A DNA stretch of 42,548 nt, from positions 1 to 42,548 of the forward strand of contig NZ_JAHFVG010000050.1 of assembly GCF_023264675.1 (NCBI RefSeq). The letters are read 5' to 3'. The translations under genes were made by a program, and so were the position numbers. Shown here piece by piece: positions 7,428 to 15,892 of this stretch. How positions within the stretch are numbered: the stretch's first letter is position 1; each line of letters begins with the position of its first letter. Under the pieces are notes generated by a model that saw nothing but the letters and a program-made list of their open reading frames with translations, made no database searches and had not been told where the DNA came from. This DNA comes from Rhodococcus sp. (in: high G+C Gram-positive bacteria). Its GTDB lineage: Bacteria > Actinomycetota > Actinomycetes > Mycobacteriales > Mycobacteriaceae.

Positions 7428-8894
7428 TCACCGGTAGCGCAGGTTGCACGTGTCCTCGCCGCCGAGAACGCCGGACCGAAATGCGTCGACCCGTGAAAAG
7501 CCGCTGGGCAGAGTCACACCGTTGATGTCGCTCGCGGTCAGGCCGTCGCTGAGCAAACCGGACACGGCCTCGCCGAGATCTCCGGGGGACAGCCACACCT
7601 CGAGGTCGGCAGCTTCCGGATTCTCGGAACTCAGTCCCGCGGTGATGACCCCGGACAAGCATGCCGAGCGCAGCGCCGTCTGCGGATTGTCCAGCGGCTG
7701 GCCCGCCTCTTTCTGCACCGCGAGTGTGTAGCGGGAGGCGAAGAGCACATACGCGCTGTAATCGCCGGAAACGTTGAGTGGGATGACATCTCCGCGGTGT
7801 GGCCGCTCGGCGGTGCCGAGTTCGGCGAGCGCGGCGATATCGACGCCGATGGTGTTGGTCGAGGAACAGTAGGACACCGGTTCGGTGACGGTGTTCTCCG
7901 GGCAGTCGGTGTCGGTGCCGTCGTAGGTCACCGTCGGAGGGTCTGCGATCTTCAGCAGATTCTCGAAGGACCGCACGAACGACTCCAGCGTCTCCTGAGT
8001 GACGGGGAGCTCGCCGTCATCGTCGGCATCACTGAATTTCTGTGGCAGATCGGCTCGGCGAGTCTCGATTTCGGTTTCGTCGATCTTGGTGCACGACTCC
8101 GCACCGTCGGTGAACCCGATCTGGACGGCTGTGACGCGTTCGAAGGCCGAGCCGTGCACCGACTCGGGGTCGTTCGGATCGACATCGCGCACCGACACCG
8201 TGGCCGCCAGCACATCGTTGAGACCGTCGGAGGTGTTGATGGTGAAGTGGGAAGCGTCACCTTCGGCCACGTGCCGGATGAACGCGCCTGCGAAGCAGTC
8301 GGCTTGCTGTTCAGCAACGATGGTCGGGGTGTCGTCGCCGACGAGTCCGGACTGATGCTGGATCGAGTGACCGTACTCGTGCGCAATGACCATCACGACG
8401 GACATCGGTCCGAACGCGTCGATCAATGCGGGCAGCAAAATGGTTCGATCCCAGCCGATGGTGTCGTCCCGCATGCAATAAGCGGCATTGGGGACTCCAC
8501 CGGTCCGAAGGCCACAGAACCTGATTCCCTCGCCTTCGTCCTCGCCGGCATCCCACGAGATCAACTTCGATACCGGCGCGAACCTGGTCTTGAACAATTC
8601 CGGGTACGTCTGTTGCCAGAACTGCTGAATGTCGTCGATGGCGTTGGTTGCGATGAGATCGGCGTCGGTGCCCTCGGCGTTCTCGACCTCGAGCGTCGAG
8701 TTCGGTGCCCCGGGCCTCGGCCCACTCGGTCCGTCCGTGACCGGCAGGCCTGCCACGTTGAACGGATTGTCGTAGATCGATACGGCGCGCCCGTCGACTG
8801 TCTGGGTGCAACCGGCGAGCACGCTCGCCGAGAGAACAGCTATCGAGAGCAAGGCGGTCATCCACAGCGTGCGTCGGGTACGACCGCCACTCAT
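7428..8894 (-). CDS. Secreted lipoprotein, putative neutral zinc metallopeptidase
   Basis: Product of 488 residues. A lipoprotein signal peptide ends in the lipobox LAGC (Cys29), so the protein should be anchored to the outer face of the membrane. The zinc-peptidase motif HEYGH is at residues 172-176 and a probable third ligand, Glu195, is in AEQQADCFAG, as in the YpfJ/neutral zinc metallopeptidase group. The C-terminal half is not recognised; several cysteines suggest disulfides. The substrate is unknown. The ATG follows the glgB stop codon directly (TAG-ATG), so translation is probably coupled to glgB. No counterpart is expected at this place in M. tuberculosis. Confidence 0.85.
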   Translation of the reverse strand: MSGGRTRRTLWMTALLSIAVLSASVLAGCTQTVDGRAVSIYDNPFNVAGLPVTDGPSGPRPGAPNSTLEVENAEGTDADLIATNAIDDIQQFWQQTYPELFKTRFAPVSKLISWDAGEDEGEGIRFCGLRTGGVPNAAYCMRDDTIGWDRTILLPALIDAFGPMSVVMVIAHEYGHSIQHQSGLVGDDTPTIVAEQQADCFAGAFIRHVAEGDASHFTINTSDGLNDVLAATVSVRDVDPNDPESVHGSAFERVTAVQIGFTDGAESCTKIDETEIETRRADLPQKFSDADDDGELPVTQETLESFVRSFENLLKIADPPTVTYDGTDTDCPENTVTEPVSYCSSTNTIGVDIAALAELGTAERPHRGDVIPLNVSGDYSAYVLFASRYTLAVQKEAGQPLDNPQTALRSACLSGVITAGLSSENPEAADLEVWLSPGDLGEAVSGLLSDGLTASDINGVTLPSGFSRVDAFRSGVLGGEDTCNLRYR

Positions 8895-11099
8895 CTATCG
8901 CTCCAGTTTGATCCAGATCGCGCCATTGGCGGGAAGCGCGACCTGAGCTGACGCAGGTCGGCCGTGCCAGGAGTGCGACGTTGCCGTGACTTCACCGAGA
9001 TTGCCGACGCCAGAGCCGCCGTACGAGGTTGCATCCGTGTTGAGAATCTCGATCCAGCGTCCGGGTTCCGGTAATCCGACACGATAGTCGCCGCGTACGA
9101 CTCCTGAGAAGTTGAAGACGCATGCCACGACCGAACCGTCCGAGCCGTACCGAAGAAAACTGAGCACGTTGTTCTCGGTGTCGTTGGCGTCGATCCACGA
9201 ATAGCCGCTCGGCGAGGAGTCCAGGGTCCACAGGGCGCCGTGCTCCCGGTACACCTTGTTGAGGTCGCTGACCAGTGTCAGCACGCCCCGATGCAGACCG
9301 CCGTCGTTGTTCTCGTCGAGTTGATGCCAGTCGAGGCTGCGTTCCTCGGACCACTCACGGGTCTGCCCGAATTCTTGCCCCATGAACAGCAGTTGCTTAC
9401 CCGGGTGCGCCCACATGTAGGCCAGCAGTCCGCGCATTCCGGCGGCCTTCGCATGATCGTCGCCCGGCATACGCGTCCACAGTGTTCCCTTGCCGTGGAC
9501 GACCTCGTCGTGACTGATCGGGAGCAGATAGTTCTCGCTCCACGCGTAGACGGCCGAGAAGGTGATCTCGTGGTGGTGATACGTGCGGTGGATGGGATCG
9601 CGCCCGAGGAACCCGAGCGTGTCGTGCATCCAGCCCATGTTCCACTTCATGTTGAACCCGAGACCACCGACATTGGTCGGTCGGGTGACGCCGGGCCATG
9701 CCGTCGATTCCTCGGCGACGGTCACGACGCCGGTGAACTTCTTGTGGACCGTCGCATTCATCTCCTGAAGGAACGACACGGCTTCGAGATTTTCGCGCCC
9801 GCCGTAGATGTTCGGCGTCCATCCGCCTTCCGGACGCGAGTAGTCGAGATACAACATCGACGCAACGGCGTCGACTCGAAGACCGTCGATGTGGAACTCG
9901 TCGAGCCAGAAGAGTGCGTTGGCAACGAGGAAGTTGCGCACTTCGCGGCGACCGAAGTCGAAAACCAGAGTGCCCCAGTCGAGTTGCTCGCCGCGCTTGG
10001 GATCGCCGTGCTCGTAGAGTGGCCCGCCGTCGAAGCGGGCGAGAGCCCATTCGTCCTTCGGGAAGTGCGCGGGCACCCAGTCGACGATGACGCCGATGCC
10101 TGCCTCGTGCAGTCGATCGACGAAGAAGCGGAAATCGTCGGGACTACCGAACCGGGACGTCGGCGCATAGTACGAAGTGACCTGATATCCCCAGGATCCG
10201 CCGAACGGATGCTCGGCGACCGGTAGCAATTCCACATGGGTGAAGCCCGTTTCGAGGACGTACTCGGTGAGCTGGTCGGCGAGTTCGCGGTAGTTCAGGC
10301 CCTGCCGCCACGACGCCAGGTGAACCTCGTAGACACTCATCGGTGCCGCGGTGGGCTCGACGCCTGCGCGGGCTTCGAGCCACTCGTCGTCGCTCCACTC
10401 GAACGTCGAACTGGTGACGACCGACGCTGTGGCAGGCGGAATCTCGGTGGCGAAGGCCATCGGGTCCGCCTTGTCGCGGGTCACTCCGTCGGATCCGTGG
10501 ACTCGGTACTTGTAGATGGTGCCCGGTCCGAGATCCGGAACGAACAGTTCCCACACTCCCGTCGATCCGAGCGCGCGCATCGGGAAGGTCTGTCCGGTCC
10601 AGCCGTCGAAACCTCCGATCACGGTGACGCCGGACGCCGCGGGCGCCCACACGGCGAACGAGATGCCGCTGACATCGCCGTCGGGTGTCGTGTAGTTCTG
10701 CTCGTGAGCGCCGAGGATGTCCCAGAGGCGCTCGTGGCGGCCCTCGCCGAACAGGTGAAGGTCGAGTTCACCGAGGGTCGGCAGGAAGCGATAGCCGTCG
10801 GCAGAGACGGATGTGTGACCACCGGGCCAGGTGACGACCAGGCGGTAATCCATCAGGTCCTCGAACGGCACTGCCGCGGAGAACACTCCGTGTGCAACGT
10901 GGGTCAACGGATAGTCGACGCCGCCGACGCGGGCAACGACGGATTCGGCGTTCGGCTTGAGTGCGCGAATTGCCGTTCCACCGGGTACCGGGTGTGCGCC
11001 GAGTATCGAATGCGGGTTGTAGTGCTTGCCCTGGGCCAGCAACTCGAGATCGTTGCTGTCCGGCGGGGCGATGTCGGGTGTGCTCGTTTTCTCGCTCAC
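8895..11099 (-). CDS. glgB: 1,4-alpha-glucan branching enzyme
   Basis: Introduces alpha-1,6 branches into alpha-glucan (GH13). Product of 734 residues, the length of mycobacterial GlgB. Two N-terminal beta-sandwich modules (about 20-230, including the CBM48) precede the catalytic barrel. The nucleophile Asp is in DGLRVDAVASMLY, the acid/base Glu in VTVAEEST and the third carboxylate in ISHDEVVHGKG. The GTG at 11099 is chosen because GGAAG precedes it and it starts just 13 bases after the glgE stop; an upstream extension would overlap glgE. It forms an operon with glgE, as in M. tuberculosis (Rv1327c-Rv1326c), and is followed without a gap by the lipoprotein gene. Confidence 0.96.
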   Translation of the reverse strand: MSEKTSTPDIAPPDSNDLELLAQGKHYNPHSILGAHPVPGGTAIRALKPNAESVVARVGGVDYPLTHVAHGVFSAAVPFEDLMDYRLVVTWPGGHTSVSADGYRFLPTLGELDLHLFGEGRHERLWDILGAHEQNYTTPDGDVSGISFAVWAPAASGVTVIGGFDGWTGQTFPMRALGSTGVWELFVPDLGPGTIYKYRVHGSDGVTRDKADPMAFATEIPPATASVVTSSTFEWSDDEWLEARAGVEPTAAPMSVYEVHLASWRQGLNYRELADQLTEYVLETGFTHVELLPVAEHPFGGSWGYQVTSYYAPTSRFGSPDDFRFFVDRLHEAGIGVIVDWVPAHFPKDEWALARFDGGPLYEHGDPKRGEQLDWGTLVFDFGRREVRNFLVANALFWLDEFHIDGLRVDAVASMLYLDYSRPEGGWTPNIYGGRENLEAVSFLQEMNATVHKKFTGVVTVAEESTAWPGVTRPTNVGGLGFNMKWNMGWMHDTLGFLGRDPIHRTYHHHEITFSAVYAWSENYLLPISHDEVVHGKGTLWTRMPGDDHAKAAGMRGLLAYMWAHPGKQLLFMGQEFGQTREWSEERSLDWHQLDENNDGGLHRGVLTLVSDLNKVYREHGALWTLDSSPSGYSWIDANDTENNVLSFLRYGSDGSVVACVFNFSGVVRGDYRVGLPEPGRWIEILNTDATSYGGSGVGNLGEVTATSHSWHGRPASAQVALPANGAIWIKLER

Positions 11100-11112
11100 G
11101 TCTTCTTCCCAC

Positions 11113-13122
11113 TCACTTCCGGTTGCCGCGGTAGGCCAATTCGAGTCGCGCGGGGTAGGGGACTGTCGGTAGCGCCAGGATGTGCGCCACGGCCTTCCAT
11201 GGTTCGAGCTTGACGAAGTTGGCTTGTCCCCAATGGAATTGCTGCCCACTGACCTCGTCGGTGACGGTCAGTGTGTCGTGCCAGTCGAGTCCGATCTGCG
11301 GCATGTCGAGCCAGATGGTGCCTTCCTCGGCGCCGAACGGATCGAGGTTGATCACCACGAGCACCGAGTCACCGGTGTTGGGATCGAACTTCGAGTACGC
11401 AATCAACGCGTCGTTGTCCACGTGGTGAAAGTGGATGTTGCGCAACTGTTGAAGAGCTGGATGCGCGCGGCGAATGGAGTTCAGGGTCGCGAGCCATGGC
11501 TCCAGAGATTCGCCCCGTGCCAGTGCACCCTCGAAGTCGCGCGGGCGAAGCTGGTATTTCTCCGAATCCAGATACTCCTCGCTGCCCGGGCGGACTGCCT
11601 GGTGCTCGTACAGCTCGTATCCCGAGTAGACGCCCCAGGTGGGCGCCATGGTTGCGGCCAGCGCAGCTCGGAGCGCAAACATTCCTGGGCCGCCGTGCTG
11701 CAGGCTCTCGTGGAGAATGTCCGGAGTGTTGACGAAGAGATTCGGGCGCGCGTCGTCGGCGCGGCGTGCGTGCTCCTCGGCGAACTCGGTGAGCTCCCAC
11801 TTGGCAATTCGCCAGGTGAAATACGTGTAGGACTGCGTGAACCCACGCATGGCGAGGCCGTACATACGTGCAGGCCTGGTGAACGCCTCGGCGAGGAACA
11901 GCACGTCCGGATCCGACTTCTTGACCTCGGCGATCAGCCACTCCCAGAAGTCCGGCGGCTTGGTGTGCGGATTGTCTACCCGGAAGATCTTGACTCCCAA
12001 TGAAATCCAGTAACGAACCACGCGGAGCACTTCCTCGTAGATGCCGCGTCGATCGTTGTCGAAATTGACCGGGTAGATGTCCTGGTACTTCTTCGGTGGG
12101 TTCTCGGCGTACGCGATGGTGCCGTCGGGGAGAACGGTGAACCACTCGGGGTGCGCGGCCGCCCACGGATGATCGGGGGCTGCCTGCAGCGCCAGATCCA
12201 ACGCGATCTCCAGATCCAGGGCTTTCGCTGCCTCCACGAAAGCCACGAAGTCCGCCTCGGTCCCGAGTTCGGGGTGGATCGCGTCGTGACCGCCGTCCTT
12301 GGACCCGATGGCCCACGGCGAACCCACGTCGTGGGGTTCGGGGGTCAAGGTGTTGTTCGGGCCCTTGCGGTTGATCACTCCGATCGGGTGAATCGGTGGC
12401 AGGTAGACGATGTCGAAACCCATTCGCGCCACGCGCGGAAGCTGCTCGGTCGACGTCGCGAACGTACCGTGACGCGGCGAGCCGTCGTCGTTCCAGCCGC
12501 CGGTGGACCGAGGGAAGAACTCGTACCAGGCGCCATTGAGTGCTCGGCTGCGATCGACCCAGATGTTGATGGCGGGGGACCGGGTGATCAGTTCACGCAG
12601 GGGGTAGTCCTGCAATAGTTCGGTCACGGCAGGGGCGAAAGCAGAGGACACACGCGCCGGTAACTGACGGTCGGTATCGCGCAACGAGCCGACGACGTCG
12701 CCCAGCAGCGCACGCTGGTCCTTGGGGACTCCCTTGGCGGCTTTCTCGAACAGCCGTGCACCGATTTCGAGATCGTTGGCGAGCTCGGCGGCGCTTTGAC
12801 CGACGCCCAGCTTTGCTTCGACTGCATGTCGCCAGGTCGAGACAGGATCGCTCCAGGCTTCGATCCGGCAGATCCAGTAGCCGGCTGTGTCGGGGGTGAA
12901 GAGTGCGTCGAACGTGTCGGGTTCGACGCCGGGCGTCATGGTGATGCGTACCGGGGTGCGTGTTCCCGGGCCACGAACGGCGAGGGTTGCGGCCACCGCG
13001 TCGTGCCCCTCGCGCCATACGTCTGCCGACACCGGAAAAGCTTCGCCCACCACTGCTTTCGCGGGGTACTTTCCGGTAGCCGTGTCGGGAAGGACATTGT
13101 CGATACCGAGTCGACCTGTCAC
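11113..13122 (-). CDS. glgE: Maltosyltransferase GlgE (alpha-1,4-glucan:maltose-1-phosphate maltosyltransferase)
   Basis: Extends alpha-1,4-glucan using maltose 1-phosphate as donor (GH13_3). Product of 669 residues, near the 675-700 typical of the family. The catalytic nucleophile lies in KIFRVDNPHTKPP and the acid/base in LFLAEAFTRP; LALQAAPDHPW and VYSGYELYEH are further family marks. The GTG start at 13122 has GGAG about 8 bases upstream and matches the N-terminus of known GlgE proteins (GRLGIDNVLPD); longer frames run into non-homologous sequence. It is the first gene of glgE-glgB-lipoprotein and is divergent from glgP over 187 bases. treS and pep2, which supply maltose 1-phosphate, are not in the window. 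Confidence 0.96.
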   Translation of the reverse strand: MTGRLGIDNVLPDTATGKYPAKAVVGEAFPVSADVWREGHDAVAATLAVRGPGTRTPVRITMTPGVEPDTFDALFTPDTAGYWICRIEAWSDPVSTWRHAVEAKLGVGQSAAELANDLEIGARLFEKAAKGVPKDQRALLGDVVGSLRDTDRQLPARVSSAFAPAVTELLQDYPLRELITRSPAINIWVDRSRALNGAWYEFFPRSTGGWNDDGSPRHGTFATSTEQLPRVARMGFDIVYLPPIHPIGVINRKGPNNTLTPEPHDVGSPWAIGSKDGGHDAIHPELGTEADFVAFVEAAKALDLEIALDLALQAAPDHPWAAAHPEWFTVLPDGTIAYAENPPKKYQDIYPVNFDNDRRGIYEEVLRVVRYWISLGVKIFRVDNPHTKPPDFWEWLIAEVKKSDPDVLFLAEAFTRPARMYGLAMRGFTQSYTYFTWRIAKWELTEFAEEHARRADDARPNLFVNTPDILHESLQHGGPGMFALRAALAATMAPTWGVYSGYELYEHQAVRPGSEEYLDSEKYQLRPRDFEGALARGESLEPWLATLNSIRRAHPALQQLRNIHFHHVDNDALIAYSKFDPNTGDSVLVVINLDPFGAEEGTIWLDMPQIGLDWHDTLTVTDEVSGQQFHWGQANFVKLEPWKAVAHILALPTVPYPARLELAYRGNRK

Positions 13123-13296
13123 TTCACACTCCGTTCTTCGCTCGACTGCGGCCGCAGATTGTGCGACCGCCGTGTAACTGATGGTCGGGGTAGCTGGTGG
13201 TCGGCGTGCTCTACCGTCAACCGTAGTGCAGTAGCAGAAGCTGTGCCTGCGTCGAACAAGATTGGCAAGTGAGTCCGCTCCACAGCTGGGGGTGGG

Positions 13297-13302
13297 TAGG
13301 GT
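13297..13302 (+). promoter_or_regulatory. -10 box of a leaderless glgP promoter
   Basis: TAGGGT is seven bases before the GTG at 13310, within the 187-base gap shared with the divergent glgE. Confidence 0.5.
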
Positions 13303-13309
13303 TCGAGCG

Positions 13310-15892
13310 GTGAAAGCTTTGCGTCGGTTCACTGTCCGAGCCCACCTGCCCGAGCGCTTGAATGCCCTCGACGAGCTGTCGACAAACCTCCGCTGGTCGT
13401 GGCATGCGCCCACCCAACAATTGTTCGAGGAAATCGATCCGTTGCTGTGGATCGAAACCGAGCGAGATCCCATCGGGTTGCTCGGCGCGGTGCCGCCGTC
13501 TCGGCTCGAAGAGCTGGCGTCCGACGACGGCTTTCTCACCCGCCTCGGTGCGCTGGCCGCCGACCTGCGTGACTATCTCGACCGCCCCCTCTGGTACCAG
13601 AAGCAGCAACAGAGCGGACGGTCGTTGCCCAGCGGCATCGGCTACTTCTCGATGGAATTCGGCGTCAGCGAAGTGCTTCCCAACTACTCCGGTGGCCTGG
13701 GAATTCTGGCAGGCGACCATCTGAAAGCCGCATCCGACCTTGGGTTGCCGCTCATCGGAGTCGGCCTGCTCTATCGCTCCGGCTACTTCCGGCAATCATT
13801 GACGGCGGAAGGATGGCAGGCCGAGCGTTATCCTTCGCTCGACCCCCAGGGGTTGCCGCTTCGGCTTCTCACCGATACAGCGGGTGCAGCCGTCCTCGTG
13901 CACGTCTCGATGCCCGGATCCCGTGTACTGCGCGCCCGAGTGTGGATTGCGCAGGTCGGCCGAGTGCCGCTGTTGTTGCTCGACTCCGACATTCCCGACA
14001 ACGATCCCGAACTACGAGGAGTGACCGACAGGCTGTACGGCGGCGATCAGGATCATCGAATCAAGCAGGAGATCCTGGCCGGAATCGGCGGTGTCCGGGC
14101 CATCCGCGCGTACACACACGAATACGGTCTGCCGGACCCGGAAGTGTTCCACATGAACGAAGGCCACGCAGGGTTCCTCGGTGCCGAAAGAATCCGTGAG
14201 CTCGTGACGGCAGGTGGACTGGATTTCGATTCGGCGCTCGCCTCGGTTCGTGCGGGCACAGTGTTCACGACCCACACTCCGGTGCCTGCCGGAATCGACC
14301 GCTTCCCTGCCGATCTCGTGCGCCACTACTTCGGTAGCAGCGACGGCAGCTCCGATTCTGCACTACTTCCCGGTCTTCCGATGGATCGCATCCTGGCGCT
14401 CGGCGCCGAAGGCGACCGGTCGGTGTTCAACATGGCGCACATGGGATTACGGCTCGGTCAGCGCGCCAACGGTGTGTCGAAGCTTCATGGAATCGTCTCG
14501 CGCGAGATGTTCAGCGATCTGTGGCGAGGATTCGACACCTCCGAAGTTCCGATCGGTTCGGTCACCAATGGCGTGCACGCTCCGACGTGGGCGGCACGCG
14601 AATGGATGGAACTCGCCCACGAGGTCGTCGGCCCGCAAGCGCTCGAGGAGGCCCGTGGCTGGGAGCAGTTGCACACGGTGCCGTCGGAGACGTTGTGGGC
14701 GACGCGCAACGAATTGCGCGGTCGGTTGGTGGAGGAAGTCCGTCGCCGAGTCCGTCGATCTGCGTTGGAGCGCGGTTCCACGCAAGCCGAAATAGGTTGG
14801 ACTGCGGGTGTGTTCGATCCGAATGTGCTGACCGTCGGATTCGCGCGCCGCGTGCCGACCTACAAACGTCTGACCTTGATGCTCCGTGAGCCCGAGCGGC
14901 TGAAGCGGATGCTCCTCGATCCCGAGCGTCCGGTGCAGCTGGTGGTCGCGGGAAAGTCTCACCCGGCGGACGACGGTGGCAAGGCGCTCATCCAGCAGAT
15001 CGTGCGGTTCGCCGACGAGGCGGACGTTCGTCACCGCATCGTGTTCCTGCCCGACTACGACATGTCGATGGCACGGTTTCTCTATTGGGGATGCGATGTG
15101 TGGCTGAACAATCCGCTGCGTCCGCTCGAAGCGTGCGGTACCTCCGGGATGAAGTCCACCCTCAACGGTGGTTTGAATCTGTCCATCCGCGATGGATGGT
15201 GGGACGAGATGTACGACGGTGAAAATGGCTGGGCGATACCGACGGCCGACGGTGTCACCGACGAGAATCGTCGCGACGATCTGGAGGCAGCCGCACTGTA
15301 CGAGCTGCTGGAGCAGTCGGTCCTGCCGAAGTTCTACGACAGGACCGACGGCGTACCGACGCGGTGGATCGAGATGGTGCGGCACACCCTGGAGCATCTC
15401 GGGCCGAAAGTGTTGGCGTCCAGAATGGTTCGCGACTACACCCTCGGCTATTATGCGCCGGCAGCGGAGGGCGCGCGCAGCGTGAATGCCGACTCTCATG
15501 CAGGTGCCAAAGATGTTGCCGCCTACCGTCGGCGGGTCGAGGAGTCCTGGCAGTCGGTCGAGGTGGTTCAGGTGGACGGCGAAGGCCTGCCGGACACTCC
15601 GGTGATCGGCGCCAAACTGACTGTGCGCGCGTACGTCCGACTCGGAGGTTTGTCGCCGACGGACGTCGTGGTTCAGGCCGTGCTGGGACGGGTCTCCGAC
15701 ACCGAGGATCTCACCGACATTCGTACGGTCACGATGATCCACACCGGGACGGATTCGCTCGGCGAGGTATTCGCGACCGATACCGAATTGCCGGTCAGCG
15801 GATCGGTGGGGTACACGGTTCGCGTGTTGCCGCACCACGACCTGCTCGTCGGCGACGCCGAACTCGGGCTGGTGAAACTACCGAGCCTCTAG
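13310..15892 (+). CDS. glgP: Alpha-glucan phosphorylase
   Basis: Releases glucose 1-phosphate from the non-reducing ends of alpha-glucan (GT35, pyridoxal phosphate-dependent). Product of 860 residues, equal to mycobacterial GlgP (Rv1328). A DUF3417-type N-terminal domain (about 1-110, NLRWSWHAPT) precedes the phosphorylase core. MNEGHAGFL and HTPVPAGIDRF are substrate-site motifs, and EACGTSGMKSTLNGGLNLS is the family signature of the C-terminal half. The GTG start fits the family N-terminus (VKALRRFTVRAHLPERL) and lies seven bases after a TAGGGT box. Its TAG stop shares CTAG with the stop of dinG on the opposite strand. Confidence 0.95.
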   Translation: MKALRRFTVRAHLPERLNALDELSTNLRWSWHAPTQQLFEEIDPLLWIETERDPIGLLGAVPPSRLEELASDDGFLTRLGALAADLRDYLDRPLWYQKQQQSGRSLPSGIGYFSMEFGVSEVLPNYSGGLGILAGDHLKAASDLGLPLIGVGLLYRSGYFRQSLTAEGWQAERYPSLDPQGLPLRLLTDTAGAAVLVHVSMPGSRVLRARVWIAQVGRVPLLLLDSDIPDNDPELRGVTDRLYGGDQDHRIKQEILAGIGGVRAIRAYTHEYGLPDPEVFHMNEGHAGFLGAERIRELVTAGGLDFDSALASVRAGTVFTTHTPVPAGIDRFPADLVRHYFGSSDGSSDSALLPGLPMDRILALGAEGDRSVFNMAHMGLRLGQRANGVSKLHGIVSREMFSDLWRGFDTSEVPIGSVTNGVHAPTWAAREWMELAHEVVGPQALEEARGWEQLHTVPSETLWATRNELRGRLVEEVRRRVRRSALERGSTQAEIGWTAGVFDPNVLTVGFARRVPTYKRLTLMLREPERLKRMLLDPERPVQLVVAGKSHPADDGGKALIQQIVRFADEADVRHRIVFLPDYDMSMARFLYWGCDVWLNNPLRPLEACGTSGMKSTLNGGLNLSIRDGWWDEMYDGENGWAIPTADGVTDENRRDDLEAAALYELLEQSVLPKFYDRTDGVPTRWIEMVRHTLEHLGPKVLASRMVRDYTLGYYAPAAEGARSVNADSHAGAKDVAAYRRRVEESWQSVEVVQVDGEGLPDTPVIGAKLTVRAYVRLGGLSPTDVVVQAVLGRVSDTEDLTDIRTVTMIHTGTDSLGEVFATDTELPVSGSVGYTVRVLPHHDLLVGDAELGLVKLPSL

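Noticed and set aside
11100..11249. N-terminal extension of glgB into glgE
   Set aside because: The extra 50 residues have no family similarity, overlap glgE, and lack a ribosome-binding site, whereas GTG 11099 has one.
13123..13539. N-terminal extension of glgE across the divergent region into glgP
   Set aside because: The added residues are not GlgE-like and overlap the start of glgP on the other strand; GTG 13122 fits the family N-terminus.
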